Shown: in pieces, positions 33,580-45,200 of the stretch
Position numbering within the stretch: the stretch's first letter is position 1
Layout: each line of letters starts with the position of its first letter
DNA from: Steinernema hermaphroditum
Taxonomy: Eukaryota > Nematoda > Chromadorea > Rhabditida > Steinernematidae
Assembly: GCA_030435675.1 (NCBI GenBank)
Contig: CM059625.1
Location: forward strand, 9,176,001 to 9,240,000
DNA length: 64,000 bases
Direction: 5' to 3'
Translations under genes and position numbers: made by a program
Notes under the pieces: model-generated
What the model was told of the DNA's origin: nothing
Database searches by the model: none
Seen by the model: only the letters and a program-made list of their open reading frames with translations

Positions 33580-36507
33580 ATGTCGTGGATTCAAAATCTG
33601 AAGAATTGGGAGCGGCTCAGAGACAGCGAAGAGTATATGCGCCAGGTTATTCAGCTGTACAATCCACTTGAGAATTCCTATTTTAGGTTTATGGCGATCC
33701 TTTGTCGTACCTCAAGGAGAGTGACAAGACAGAGTTCGTGACCGAACGAGAATTCTTTGGTGATTTCGGGTACGGCGAATGCTTCAACTCCACAGATTCT
33801 GGTGTTCAGGTTACTCATTTTTCTAATTAAGTGTACTATACTACTCGGAATTTAGTGCGAAATTATTACAGGAGACTTTGATCCCAAACAGCTACCGTAT
33901 GATAAACGTATGGCGTGGCATTTGAGAGAATTCTGCTATAAGACATCAGCTCATGGAATTCCAATGATTGGACAGGCACCTAACAGATACTATAGGTACA
34001 GTGTCTGCTTTGTGCCGATGGAAATTTCTTTTAGGGCTGTTTGGGTTTTACTTTTCTTAGGCTGCATGTCCATGCTTTACCAGAATGCGCAAAGTGTTCT
34101 TGATAAGTACAATCGCAATGAGAAAATTGTCGACATCCAGCTCGTTTTCGGTGAGAATATCTGCGAAAACGAAATTTTCGATGGCGATTCCTTTAGACAC
34201 AGCACCATTTCCGGCAATCACATTGTGCAACCTGAATCCCTACAAAGCCAGCATGGCGACGAACGTTGACCTCGTTATGCGAACGGTATGCACGTTTTCT
34301 TCAGTGTGCCGTGATGAGATGTTTCTAGTTGAAAGTCTTTAATGGAGCGATGAACAAGGCCGGGAATAAAGACGAGGAGCGCAGTGCGCGTATAAAACGA
34401 CTCGTTCCCTTACCGGGATCGTTGTTTGAGCCAGTAGGACAGGACACCCTCACATTCACTGTATTCTTCTTGCAGGGAATTTCGAAATGTCGCTGTCCGG
34501 AAGAAGGGATGGCATCATCGGAGCACTCCACGGAAAAAGGCGACTGCGACGGTGCCTCCTACAAGACAGAGCCTCCTCAGGGAGATCACGAAAAGTGCAT
34601 TTGCGCTTTCGACAGGAAAACAAACGATGCATGGCCATGCTACTTGAAAGATAAATGGTTAATGGAATTCTGTGCAGAGTGCGACGACAGAGCTTTCTGC
34701 AAAAAGTCAAAACTTGCCGCAATAGGAAAAGGCTCCAGTCCTTGCTATTGTGCACCCAGCGGTGAATTTTGTGTTGCCTATGATGGCATTGCTCCTATGC
34801 TTGAAATATGGAAATATTTGTCCGGAGGACCTCCTACAGAAGATCCCAATTTCTTAGCAGCTCTGGGTTTCGAGGTGATTTCTATCCTCAATGTGTTTCT
34901 TTTCTATCTCTGCCTAGAATATGGTTGACGAGGTGGCGATTGTGACGAAAGCTAAGGAGAACATTATGTTCGTGATGGCCCAGTTGTCTATGGAGGATCG
35001 ACAGCTACTGTCCAATACAAAAAGGGAACTCGTGCATAAATGTTCGTTCAATGGACTTGCCTGCGATATCGACGGGTATTCTGCCTGAAACTGGCGAATA
35101 TGTCATTAACAGTTCACTTTAGGGACTTCTTGACACACGTTGATCCTGTGTTTGGGTCGTGTTTCACGTATAACCACAATAGAACTCTCAATTTGACCAG
35201 TATTAGAGCAGGTAACATTTTCCTTCACCAATAACTTCCCAACGCACAAATAAGAATACTTTGCAATTACAATTTATCTTCAGGTCCTATGTATGGTTTG
35301 CGCATGCTTGTCTACGTCAATGCATCTGATTACATGCCCACTACCGAAGCTACCGGCGTTCGCCTTACGATTCACGACAAGGAAGACTTTCCGTTCCCTG
35401 ACACGTTTGGATACTCAGCACCGACCGGCTACATTTCATCATTTGGACTGCGTTTGGTAACTGGATCACATCTTAGTTGCCTTAAAACACCGAACAAATT
35501 CCGATGAACTCGACTTCCGTTCTTTTTTGTTTCCTCGTGATTTAACTTAATTTTAATTTATTAGATTCACGCTTAATTGAGAAGGAATTGTTGCACCTTT
35601 ATCTGCCTGTTCAGCGAAGAATGACTCGTCTTCCTGCGCCGTACGGCGATTGTGTTCCTGACGGAAAAACAGAGGACTACATATACAAAAATTATGAATA
35701 TTCAGTTGAGGTTTGTCAGAAAAGTTAACATGTTTGTAACGCAACTTTAGGGATGCTACCGTTCATGCTTCCAGCAGCTAGTACTAAAAGACTGCCACTG
35801 CGGAGATCCGCGATTTCCGGTTCCTGCAGGCTTTAGTCACTGTGACGCAACAGATTATAATGCGAGTAAGTAATGCCTAACACGCGAAAACACAACATTT
35901 ATTGCTGAAAAGATAGCTAACGGTTATCAGTACAGTTTTCTCGCTTATCTTGTTGAGAAAATGGACGCTTTAGGAAAATGCCTCGACGCACGAATGAAAG
36001 AACTTGGTGGACTACACGGCAGTTTTCGATGCCGATGTCAGCAACCATGTAGTCAGTCGATATATACTGTAACGTACTCTCCCGCTAAATGGCCTAGCCA
36101 GTCACTGAAAATTCCACTCGGATCGTGTAATGGTACGAACGAAGAGTGCAATGCGCACTATAAGTAAGTTGTTTCTGTGTGTTGTATGACCAATCACGTA
36201 ACAGAGAGAACGGCGCTATGGTGGAAGTGTTCTTCGAGCAACTCAACTTCGAAATGCTCACCGAATCAGAAGCCTACGGGGTTTGTGTGGTGAATGGGAC
36301 AGTGTAATTCTGTTGCAGTTTGTGAATCTTCTCGCTGATTTCGGCGGTCAGCTCGGACTCTGGTGTGGCATTAGTTTCCTCACATGTTGCGAGTTCGTCT
36401 TTCTTCTGGTCGAGACGACTTATATGTCCGCAGAGCACAACTGGTTACTGTACAAGAAGAAGAAGGCTGAAAAAGAGAAGGCTCGTCAACTTTGGGGCGA
36501 CACTTAA
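33580..36507 (+). CDS. unc-8: Degenerin / epithelial sodium channel subunit UNC-8
   Basis: Amiloride-type sodium channel of motor neurons in nematodes. First exons are 33580-33645, 33687-33809, 33856-33995, and from 34035. An intracellular N-terminus leads to TM1 ([17 protein letters not shown]) and the post-TM1 motif [14 protein letters not shown] Cys-rich extracellular domain follows, with the family blocks [40 protein letters not shown] and [18 protein letters not shown]2 is preceded by [17 protein letters not shown] and carries the G-x-S selectivity filter ([10 protein letters not shown]). The C-terminus is Lys-rich ([17 protein letters not shown]). The ~120 residues before and through TM2 are nearly identical, from memory, to C. 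elegans UNC-8. TM2 is interrupted by a 38-base intron that splits Y-G from F-V-N. Some middle exon borders (34.2-35.5 kb) were not checked base by base. Confidence 0.93.
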
Positions 36508-37160
36508 TTGTTTACAACGTTTCGCAAAACGTTTATTGTGCCCAATAAATGATCCATTTTCCTCGCGGTATCGCTTTGATCACTCTGTGGACCGACTGTC
36601 CATTGAAGGCCACTCGAAAAGCTGTGAACTGTCGTCTTTGAGCCCTCTTCATCGCTGTTGACGCGTAATTGAGATAGGTAAGAGGTTAATACGAGCACTG
36701 TCGTCGTGCGCCCACCGGACTACGCGAAGAAAATCGTCCCTGTTTACACAGACTTATCCCTGTTTGCCAACAACTGACCGCAGCAAAGCGCAGTGCAGGA
36801 CGGAAACCTTCCGCGTAAATACACATAGGTGAAAAGCCGGGCGAAGTGACGTTTTTTAGGCATTGTGTCCGCCTTAGAAGTTGTCAATATTCAGTGACAC
36901 TTTGGACAAAAAAAAAACTGTACATGCGAAAAGAAGGAATATTGAGAAAGACGTTTGGCTACGATCATTCAATTCTGTCTGTCAGTCCTATGAGATTTTC
37001 TCCTAATTGCAGGAGGAGTGGCTACTCGCCTCTGCACCTAATCTTCTCTGCCTCACCGCGTTTTCAAGCGTACCGCCCATTCCCTCACTCGTCGATGACT
37101 TTCCATTAGACAGATCTCTTGCCTTCGTTGTTCTTCGGAGATCATCACAAAACTCTTCCC
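36508..37160. other. Intergenic region unc-8 / Ly-6 gene
   Basis: Contains the unc-8 3' UTR and the presumed promoter of the Ly-6 gene. A weak open frame at 37007-37219 overlaps the next first exon out of frame and is not supported. Confidence 0.5.
36544..36549 (+). terminator. Poly(A) signal AATAAA of unc-8
   Basis: AATAAA lies 37 bases after the TAA stop of unc-8, giving a very short 3' UTR, as is common in compact nematode genomes. Confidence 0.6.
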
Positions 37161-38767
37161 ATGTTGTTCGCGGCTGCCACAGTCCTCTTTTCACTGTTCT
37201 TACAAGGTCGGTTCATTAGTGAGCAGCATTTAATAGAAAAGAAACGATTCCTGTTTCCGCATTAACATAACCGGTTTTCCACTAACAATTTTTTACTTAA
37301 AACGACTTTGTGTTAGATTTGCTCCCAAAGGGTATGCTGCGAAATACGGGGGTTGGACCACTAAAGAGAGCAATTATTGTGATTTGCAGTAAGTGGGGAA
37401 CTCAGAACAATACGATGTTATTCCTGCACTACGATGGATGCTGACCGCCTTCTCGACGATGTCCAGGACCCCAACTGGAGGCAGTGGCTGGACAATGTTC
37501 GGTTTGTACCGAACACCGACGCATGCAATGATAATTTTTTGGTAAGTCGTGCAGTGGCATGTTAGCCGTAATATCGCTAATTGGACGTGTTTCTTCCTGA
37601 TCTCTTTGGCTCAGAAAGTATGTCCAATAACATCCAGCACGTGCAGTCAAAACGCTTATGGTAATCCGATAAATTGGTAAAATTTGAATGAAACAATTGT
37701 CAAAACCAATACTTTTCACGTCAGCTACAGTTAACTGCCACTCAATTTTTCTCACTAATTCCAAAATGTCCGTTTTTGCAATGCCTTTCGCTATTGACCA
37801 TTTTCTACCAAAATTTTATAATCTACGCAAAATTTCCCAGCCTTTGTCTATCAATGAGAAACTAATCATTGCTACCTTGCTTGTTAAGTACGAAAAGTCA
37901 AACTAGGATTCTGTTTAGATCTGAAGCACTGAAGCACGAAAAAAACGAAGAAGTGTGACCAATTACCCTGTTCATCCTCCGCATGTAGTCAATTTTCTCA
38001 ATTTTTGCCCAAGCCACCAATTGTCAAATGGTGTCATTTGAAAGTCGTTCCTATTGATGAATTTAATTCTCGTTAATAATGTTCATTTGCCGATTAGCCG
38101 GAGCACGCGATTCGCTCGGGAGTGCGTAGCCAGGAATGCGAGAACGGAGTCTGCATGAAAATGTGGTTTAAAGAAAAAAACGGTATGTGTCTTCATGACT
38201 AGTGATCGCATCAAACTGTTGCACTTAGGAAACAGTCAAGTGTGGCGCAGCTGTATTCCTAAGTCGCAAGAGCAGATTCGCTCCGACTGTACTCGGATCT
38301 CCAGCAGCCAAGGTAGGTCATCAATGTAATCGACATTCGTTTCTTCGCTAAACGAATTACTCGCGTAATTACTCTTCCCTCTCATTCCCCCGCATGAAGG
38401 TCCACTTAGCGCTCATTAGGCAGCAGCTGACCGACCTTGAGTTCCAGTACTTCTCCATTGAAGAACCTCTTTCGGCAACAGTCTCCGATTATTTGTTGTT
38501 TTAACTTCCATGGCCGCCCGTTCCCATTCCAAACCGTTCCCTTCTTACACTTTGAGAGCTGAACTGAATTTTGAGACAAGAAAAATAAAACAAAAACGTT
38601 GCAATAAAATACGGAATAGTGCAAGCAAACTGAGCCACTAAAACTGTGTTTTAGGAGACATGGAAGTGTGCACTTGTGACGGAAATCTTTGTAATTTTTC
38701 CATCAGACCATCGGCCACAACGGTTATCTCCATATGTGTATTTGCTTTTCTTTTCAGGCTGTTGTAG
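37161..38767 (+). CDS. Ly-6/uPAR three-finger protein, probably GPI-anchored (ODR-2/quiver-like)
   Basis: Five exons, 37161-37206, 37390-37541, 38098-38182, 38229-38312 and 38655-38767, join in frame to 159 residues, though no single exon is long enough to stand out. A signal peptide (MLFAAATVLFSLFLQ) leads straight into the diagnostic start of a Ly-6 domain, RCYSCTTMD. There are exactly ten cysteines in Ly-6 order (CYSC, DAC, QEC, GVC, RSC, SDC, VCTC, LCN). The closing CTCDGNLCN is the family hallmark. The hydrophobic tail TTVISICVFAFLFRLL fits a GPI-attachment signal. Such proteins sit on the outer face of the membrane, and several modulate ion channels or receptors. Adjacency to unc-8 on the same strand is suggestive only. 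Closest subfamily: ODR-2-like or quiver/sleepless-like; I cannot decide between them. Confidence 0.85.
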
Positions 38768-38886
38768 TTTGTTGTTACGAATTCTGATAAAGTTGTTTCC
38801 TCTCATGAGAAGACATCGTGAATATCTAAAGCTTGCCCTCATCAAATGTTGAATAGTAAGAGATTTTATAGCTTGTGTCCATTAAA

Positions 38887-41843
38887 TTACACACTTAGTC
38901 GATCATTGGATTTGTTCGCGACTTTTCCTTGACCAATTGCTGCTCCTGCTCCCCATACATAGTGAGCAGCACGACGGACATTCAGCTATAACAACGTAAC
39001 TCCAGTGACAGCTATTTCCTACAAAATTACCTTTGCTTGTTTAGACTTCTTTAAGATCACTACAGCGGCAGCTATTAGAACCACAATTAAAAGAGAAATA
39101 ATCAGAATTATCAATGAATACAGTCCCTTCTTCTGCGTATTATTAGGGCTCATTTCCTCAAGCTTCAGAACCTAAAAAGCCAATTTGCTATCAAAATCAG
39201 AGAGAACGTTGACTTGCCTTGTGGCCTATGTAGGCGTCCAGATCTTTGACATTGTTCAAAAGTTTTGACACAAGTTCTGCTCTCCTGAAGCACACTGGTT
39301 GTGCGACAACAAATACTACCTCTCGAACGGTGTCGTTGTGGTTCTTGTTCGAACTGACTATCTTTAAACAGGTGGGTACTATTTATATTTTCCAATTTCA
39401 CTTACGAACACTTCAATCGTCTCATTCAAAATCGCGTATCCTGAGCGAGCAGCCGCAACTTGAAGAGCATTTGCCAGAGCAACCGAAAGCTCGCTGGCAT
39501 CAATAATGCTGGAACGGTTCGAAGAAGGATTGCTATCTTCTAGCTGCAGCAGCACTTGAGAATAAGAATCGTTAAGGACTCCGGAAGCTCTCGCTCGGCG
39601 AACGCTCGGGAGTGGAGGTGGTGTCGGGAAATCTTCTTCCACCTCTGGGATGGAGTTGGTTGTTGTCTCCAGGATTGTTATGCTGTCTAACGTTGCAGTG
39701 AGAGAAAATGTGTCATCTGGAACTTCTGTTAATGAAACTACAGTTTGTTGTTTCTCGTGAACGGAGGTCAGATATCAATGAAAACAAGGTTTACGAATAT
39801 GTGGCCGAATCTTCATTCATCTTTGTATAACGAAAGGTCCTCATTATTTTTTAACTCAGAACACTTACTATTCGTTCCGTACTGTCCAATGATAAAACTG
39901 TCGGTAGTCGTTGGCAATGTCGGCAAACTTGTCGACAGTGTTACTTCAGGAGTCGCTGGTTCTTGCTCTGAAACTGATTGTTTTGTATTTGGTGCTTTTC
40001 TACTAAAATTATGCTTTGACAAAAACGTTTTTTGATGAATGGACCTTAGCAATGTTTCAGCTATGCAGAGTTCTTCAAAGATTCACCTTCAGCTTCGGAC
40101 GTCAGTAATCCAGGCTCCGTCGCTTCCGTTTCAATCAGATCAGCTTCTGTAGTTCCCTGTTCCTGAACGGAATTGCTTGTGGAAGCCTCTATTTCTGACG
40201 AAGTGGCGTCGTTCTGAGCAGCAGCATTTGCAATGTCGGCATTTTGATCTGGACCAATAGTCATGAATTTGTTGGCAGGTTCTTTGAAAGGAGGCAAAAG
40301 AGTTGGTATTATAGACCCGTTCGCGCGAGCTTCTAGAGTAATTGAAATGTTTCCTCTGAGCAAAAGGAAATTCGGAGATCCGCCGAGGACGTCGAGAGTA
40401 TGGTGGGCAGAAGTGAGTTGGACCTAGAAAATTCCGGAATAGCTCCTCTCTGCTTCCGCATCATACCTTCGTTGTATTTGTAGTGAGAGTCAACTGTGAG
40501 CTGTTTGTGCTCGCTCGAACATGACTTTCTTGCTCGGAAAGGATCTCCATTTGAAGAGCATTTGCTATCAACTCGAAAAACTTCACGTCAAGGGGCGCCC
40601 CGGTCACCTTCACCACTGAACCGTTATGTTCATTCAATGTGAGCCTAAAGGAACTTCTTTAATCAGTAGTAAGAGATATTCCTACCTTGAGAGATGTTTC
40701 GCCTCCACAATTGCGTCGCTTGAATTCGCAGCAACAATAAATTTCAGTTTTTCACTCTTTGCGCCCAATTCCAATCTCGCATCATCGATGTCGATTGTGA
40801 ATGAACTGAGGACGGTGCGCATTTCGATGTTATAAGACGTAGACGATAGCGAAACAGTACGGTAGTCGGCGGAAATAACTAGAACAAAGCCACCGTATCT
40901 TAGCAACACCTAAAGTAGTCAAAATCTAATGGGTATTTTCGCTCATTCGTGTTACCTTGCTGTCTTCAAGAATGATGTCCACCAGCCCTTTGCTGTTTTT
41001 CGACTTTATCTCGAGTAATCTTGGAGAACCAAGGGAGCCGTTCGATGATAATTGCACATGTGGAGGGTTCTTGGACTGCCACGTTCGACAATGGATCTGC
41101 GCCCTCTTCGCGTGCAGAGCCTCGAAGGAGAACACGCCTGCAGTGAAGCTGAGGGAAACCTGAATATCACTTGTCGCTAAATAGTGCGGTGTCATAAAGC
41201 TACTACATTTCCTGTCGCAATAGCGTCCAACATCGTGTGCTGATTCGCAGATCTATTCGTTCTTTCCGACATCTACATTGAAAACTAAAGACCCTGAACA
41301 CATCGCGTTGAAAGTACCGTAAGACTATCGGCGCTTGAGTGGAATGAAGAAGAACTGACATCGAAATGTGAGATGGTTGCCTCGGCAGAAACGTTGACAA
41401 AAACGTCATTTGGATCAAATTCGACGACCGATCTCTTAGTTGACCACACGGAAACATTTACAAACCTACATGATGGTTGTAAGAACAAACTGATGCCAGT
41501 ACCCTACTTCTCAGAGATGACTAGCCTGGAGTCGTGAGAAGCGGCAACGACACGGTCCGAAATTGAGACATTGGAGTCAAGAGAAAAGACCTATTGGGAA
41601 AGTAAAATACCATTTATCTAAATCGATCGGAAATACCTTCACGTGGTTCGAAGGAAGAGCCTGACGTCGGAATCGAGTGGAGGACAGATTTTTCTGTGTC
41701 TGCAACGGCACGAAAAGTGCGCAGAAGCACCCGACGCAAAGTGCCAACGACGTTCCCCACTGGCCATTCATATATCCCACCCAGCTGCAAGCGCACCAAG
41801 AAAGGTGCCGGCAGCCCCAGACCCTCTGTAGCCATGACGACAA
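38887..41843 (-). CDS. Two-membrane-segment protein with large Ser/Thr-rich ectodomain, unknown family
   Basis: I do not recognise this gene. The first exon (41843 to ~41638) encodes a short N-terminus with a hydrophobic span (GTSLALCVGCFCALFVPL) and ends at AAG|GTATTT. In-phase splicing to VFSLDSNVSISDRVVAASH confirms the frame. Many short exons follow, with alternating-hydrophobic, beta-rich segments and N-glycosylation sites (FVNVSAEATISHFDVSSSS; TSYNIEMRTVLSSFTIDID). Next come an acidic Thr/Glu-rich linker (TTEADLIETEATEPGLLTSE, ~40.1 kb) and a segment with ELSVALANALQVAAARSGYA (~39.5 kb). A strong C-terminal span, LYSLIILIISLLIVVLIAAAV (39.1 kb), is followed by a basic tail ending KSNDRLSV at 38887. 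The N-terminal anchor followed by repeating beta strands is faintly sarcoglycan-like, but I do not claim homology. Confidence 0.7.
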
Positions 41844-42285
41844 CTCGCTTGCTCATTGCATTTAATCCTCCGCCAAGTCATATTGGGCACATACCCAATA
41901 CACCCTGCATCCATAATTCCTGAGAAAACGGCGCAATTTCCCGGCGTTCGATAAACACAAAGGAACGGAAAGATAATTTAATGTCAATCAAACAATGTGC
42001 ACTGAAAACGAATTAATCTGTAGAATATTATGAGAACGATCTTCAACGAGGTAGCAGTGATAGTGACTCTCAAGAACTCTTCAGTTGCACAAACAACAAT
42101 GGCCTTTAAGATAACAATGTCAAACATATGAAACATACAATGACAAAAAAAAACCCGTCAGTGGCTAAACTCATTATGCTCATCACACAGCAAAAGACTC
42201 ATAGAAAAGGCAGTCTGAGAACAATTATGAACATACAAACATGAGCACCGGTTTTCAAAGGAAACTCCGAAGGGTGAAACCAACT
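41844..42285. other. Intergenic region
   Basis: Promoter side of the unknown minus-strand gene and 3' flank of the nephrin-like gene. It is AT-rich and I see no gene in it. Confidence 0.5.
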
Positions 42286-45200
42286 TTAAACTAAGTCCCC
42301 ATCGAGAACAGAGTAGCTTGTGGCCGCTGTTCGGACACCCCCAGGTTGCAAGAATGTACTTAGTGAATGTGTTGAGCGGCCACTGATGGTCCCACAGTCC
42401 GCATTTGAAGAATGTGTTGGCTGATACATGTACGCCGTGTCTCGTCTCGGCTGACGCGCTGGTGAATCCAGCAAGTTTGGTTCGTGACGGGGTACTGTAT
42501 TGAAGTCCGAAAAAAGATCGTGGTGATACGTTTCATCAATCGACGGGCATTCGTCCTGAAAAGTGAACGAAGTGCTCATTCCGTGTTCTACGGTAATCAA
42601 AATTTAGAAAACAAGTAGAAATTAGTAGAGCGAATGCAGTTCTTTCACCAGTTCATCAGTGCTGAGGTAACAGTAAGGTGAATGAAAATCTCTGCGGGGA
42701 ATTTCCCGAGACATAAATCCGCAAAGAGTTCGCAAACATACCAAATGAGGTCCAACCAAATACGACGAATCGATGGGTGGAGGTCCACTTCGAACGATAT
42801 CCGAATATAGCGCAGCTGAAAATTTCACTTCGCCTAGTTTTGTCTTCCAAGTAAAACATACGATCGAACTCGTAGTCCACAAGGCAGTTGCTATCGAAAA
42901 ACTGAGGTCCAATCTGCTGCATACAACCATTCGGATTGACTTCCTGCAAATTGTCAGTGTTCTCTTATGCAGTCAAACGCTTCCTCACGATCATGGTGCG
43001 GACGGAATGGTCGTCTTCGCTACCGCAGTGGTCATTGAGGTGTTGATCACATCTGCTCGCCATCTCTGATTCAGCACGCCGAGCTATCTCCTGGGGGGTC
43101 AAAGCCATCGTGCCGTACATCTGCACATGCCGAACGCCGTCATCGTTTCCGTGATGTGTCCTCACAATTTCCGTCTTTTCTTGAATCTTCTTGATCTTCT
43201 GTCTTTTACGAAGATACACCACCAACAGACAGTTAACAAGAAGTAGAAGAAAGAGTGCAATTGCAAAAATGATTAGCACAAATTTTGGAGACTCCGTCTA
43301 AAGGAAAAACATTTGCTAGGTAAAATGCGTTTGCCTTACCGCCTCCTGAGCATTAGCCACGTTCAATCCGACCGAGCTTGATGTAACTGCCCGTACAGGT
43401 TCAGAAAATTCGGAGGAAAACCCGTGCTGATTCATTGCACGCAACTGTATTAAGACCGTTCGACCAGGTGGAAGTCCATAAATAGTCATGGTCTAAACAT
43501 TGAGAGAAACGGTAACTGCATATCACCTTGTGCTCACCGAGTCTGAGGTGTTCATCGACTGATACTCAGTGTCTCCTCCAGCAACACGATACGAAACTTC
43601 GAAGCTCTGAGGCGAACCGCCATCAAAACCAGGCATCCACGAAATGGCAACCGATTCGTCGGTGAAGTTAGCAACTGTGATTTCGAAGGGTAGGTCAGGA
43701 GTCGTCAGCGGTCCCAACGGGATCAACACTTCATCTCTGCCGTATCGATTTGAAGCTGTGCAACGTATCCTTTTCATGTAATCCTGTGAATTTACATCCG
43801 ATATCGACAGAACGCTCTAAAACCAAACACATCTACCAAGGAACTTGGCTACTGCGCCAACCTCGTAAGTGGAGATGCCAACTAAGCGTGAATAAAAGGA
43901 GTATTTGCTTGTATTTGATTCGATCGCCTTGTCGTCGTTGTCGAGCTTCCACGTAAATTTGCAGTCAGGGACAGCATCAGCCCGGCAAATGATCTTTGCT
44001 CTGCCGCCAGGTGCAGCGGCCGCACGAGAGAATGCGGGGTGCCGAATTACGGTAGGCGCTTTGTTGACCAGAAGGTACGTTTTGTTCAATTGAGGCTAAA
44101 TTTTTAGAAATTATTATTATCCTTGTACAACATGGAGTATAGCTTACCGGGCCAAGTCCGTTGTCAGCAATGCAGACATATTCCCCGCTACTTTCTTCAG
44201 ACGCGTTCACACGCAGCGCTGCTCGACGTTCATCTCTGATGACGGATGGTAGTTCTTTGCCACCTATGGTTCAGTTGTCATAGTGTGTAATGCACAATAC
44301 GATAAGTACCTTTCAACCAGCGCACCATTCCCTTTTTGCGTGGAAAAGCTTCCACAACACATTCCAGCTCAACATCTTCGCCGGTATTGGCATACACCGA
44401 TTGCGTTATGTGAGTTACGTGGGCAGGGAATTCAACGGACAGTCTGATCGTAGCGTTACTCGATCCAATTTGATTCGAAGCGAAGACAGTGTATATGCCC
44501 GCATCATTCCTTGTTACCGAACGACCAGTTAGCATGGCTCCCCTCGCGAAAATACTGCCTATGGCATCTTGAAAGTGGATTCCATTTCGACGCCATTTCC
44601 AACTGCTGACCGGAGGATTTGCGAAAACGGTCAGATTTTCGCGAAATGATTCTCCTTCCCCGATGACAACATTGATGACTCCGTCGGCAACGATTTTTGG
44701 AGGATCTGAGAACTTCGTGAACAAATACATTGTGAAACCAAACTTACATAGAACGTTAATGGTATATGTGGCCGTAGTTTGCTTTGTCCAATGAGGATGT
44801 GATGCAGTACATGTGACCAAAGAGGAGTCCAGCTCTTCGGTAGCCTCAAACATTATTATGTTTTCGACCTCAAACCCGTGGAATTCGCCACTTCTAGGGA
44901 ACCATTAAGAATAACTACTCGTCTTAACGACACATACGAGTTGTTTTGAACTGTCTCCGATCGCCATCGAACATCTTTTCCATGGAAATTCCACTCAATC
45001 GCGCTTTCCGGATTTGATGAACTGGTGAGGCAAGCCAGCTTAGCGGTGTTTCCAGACACAATCCGTTCGCCTTGTAACGGGCGAATGCTGACTTTTTTTG
45101 GAGGAACTAGAAGGCAAACATTGCGTTCAGCAGCAGCGCAAACGAACTCACAGAGGACAATCACTTTTTTGGACGCAACTAGGGCGTGGTCGAGAGCGTC

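Noticed and set aside
37329..37388. Peptide FAPKGYAAKYGG... as an exon of the Ly-6 gene
   Set aside because: Its phase fits neither neighbour. Treating it as part of intron 37207-37389, which ends in TTTGCAG, gives a continuous signal peptide plus Ly-6 domain.
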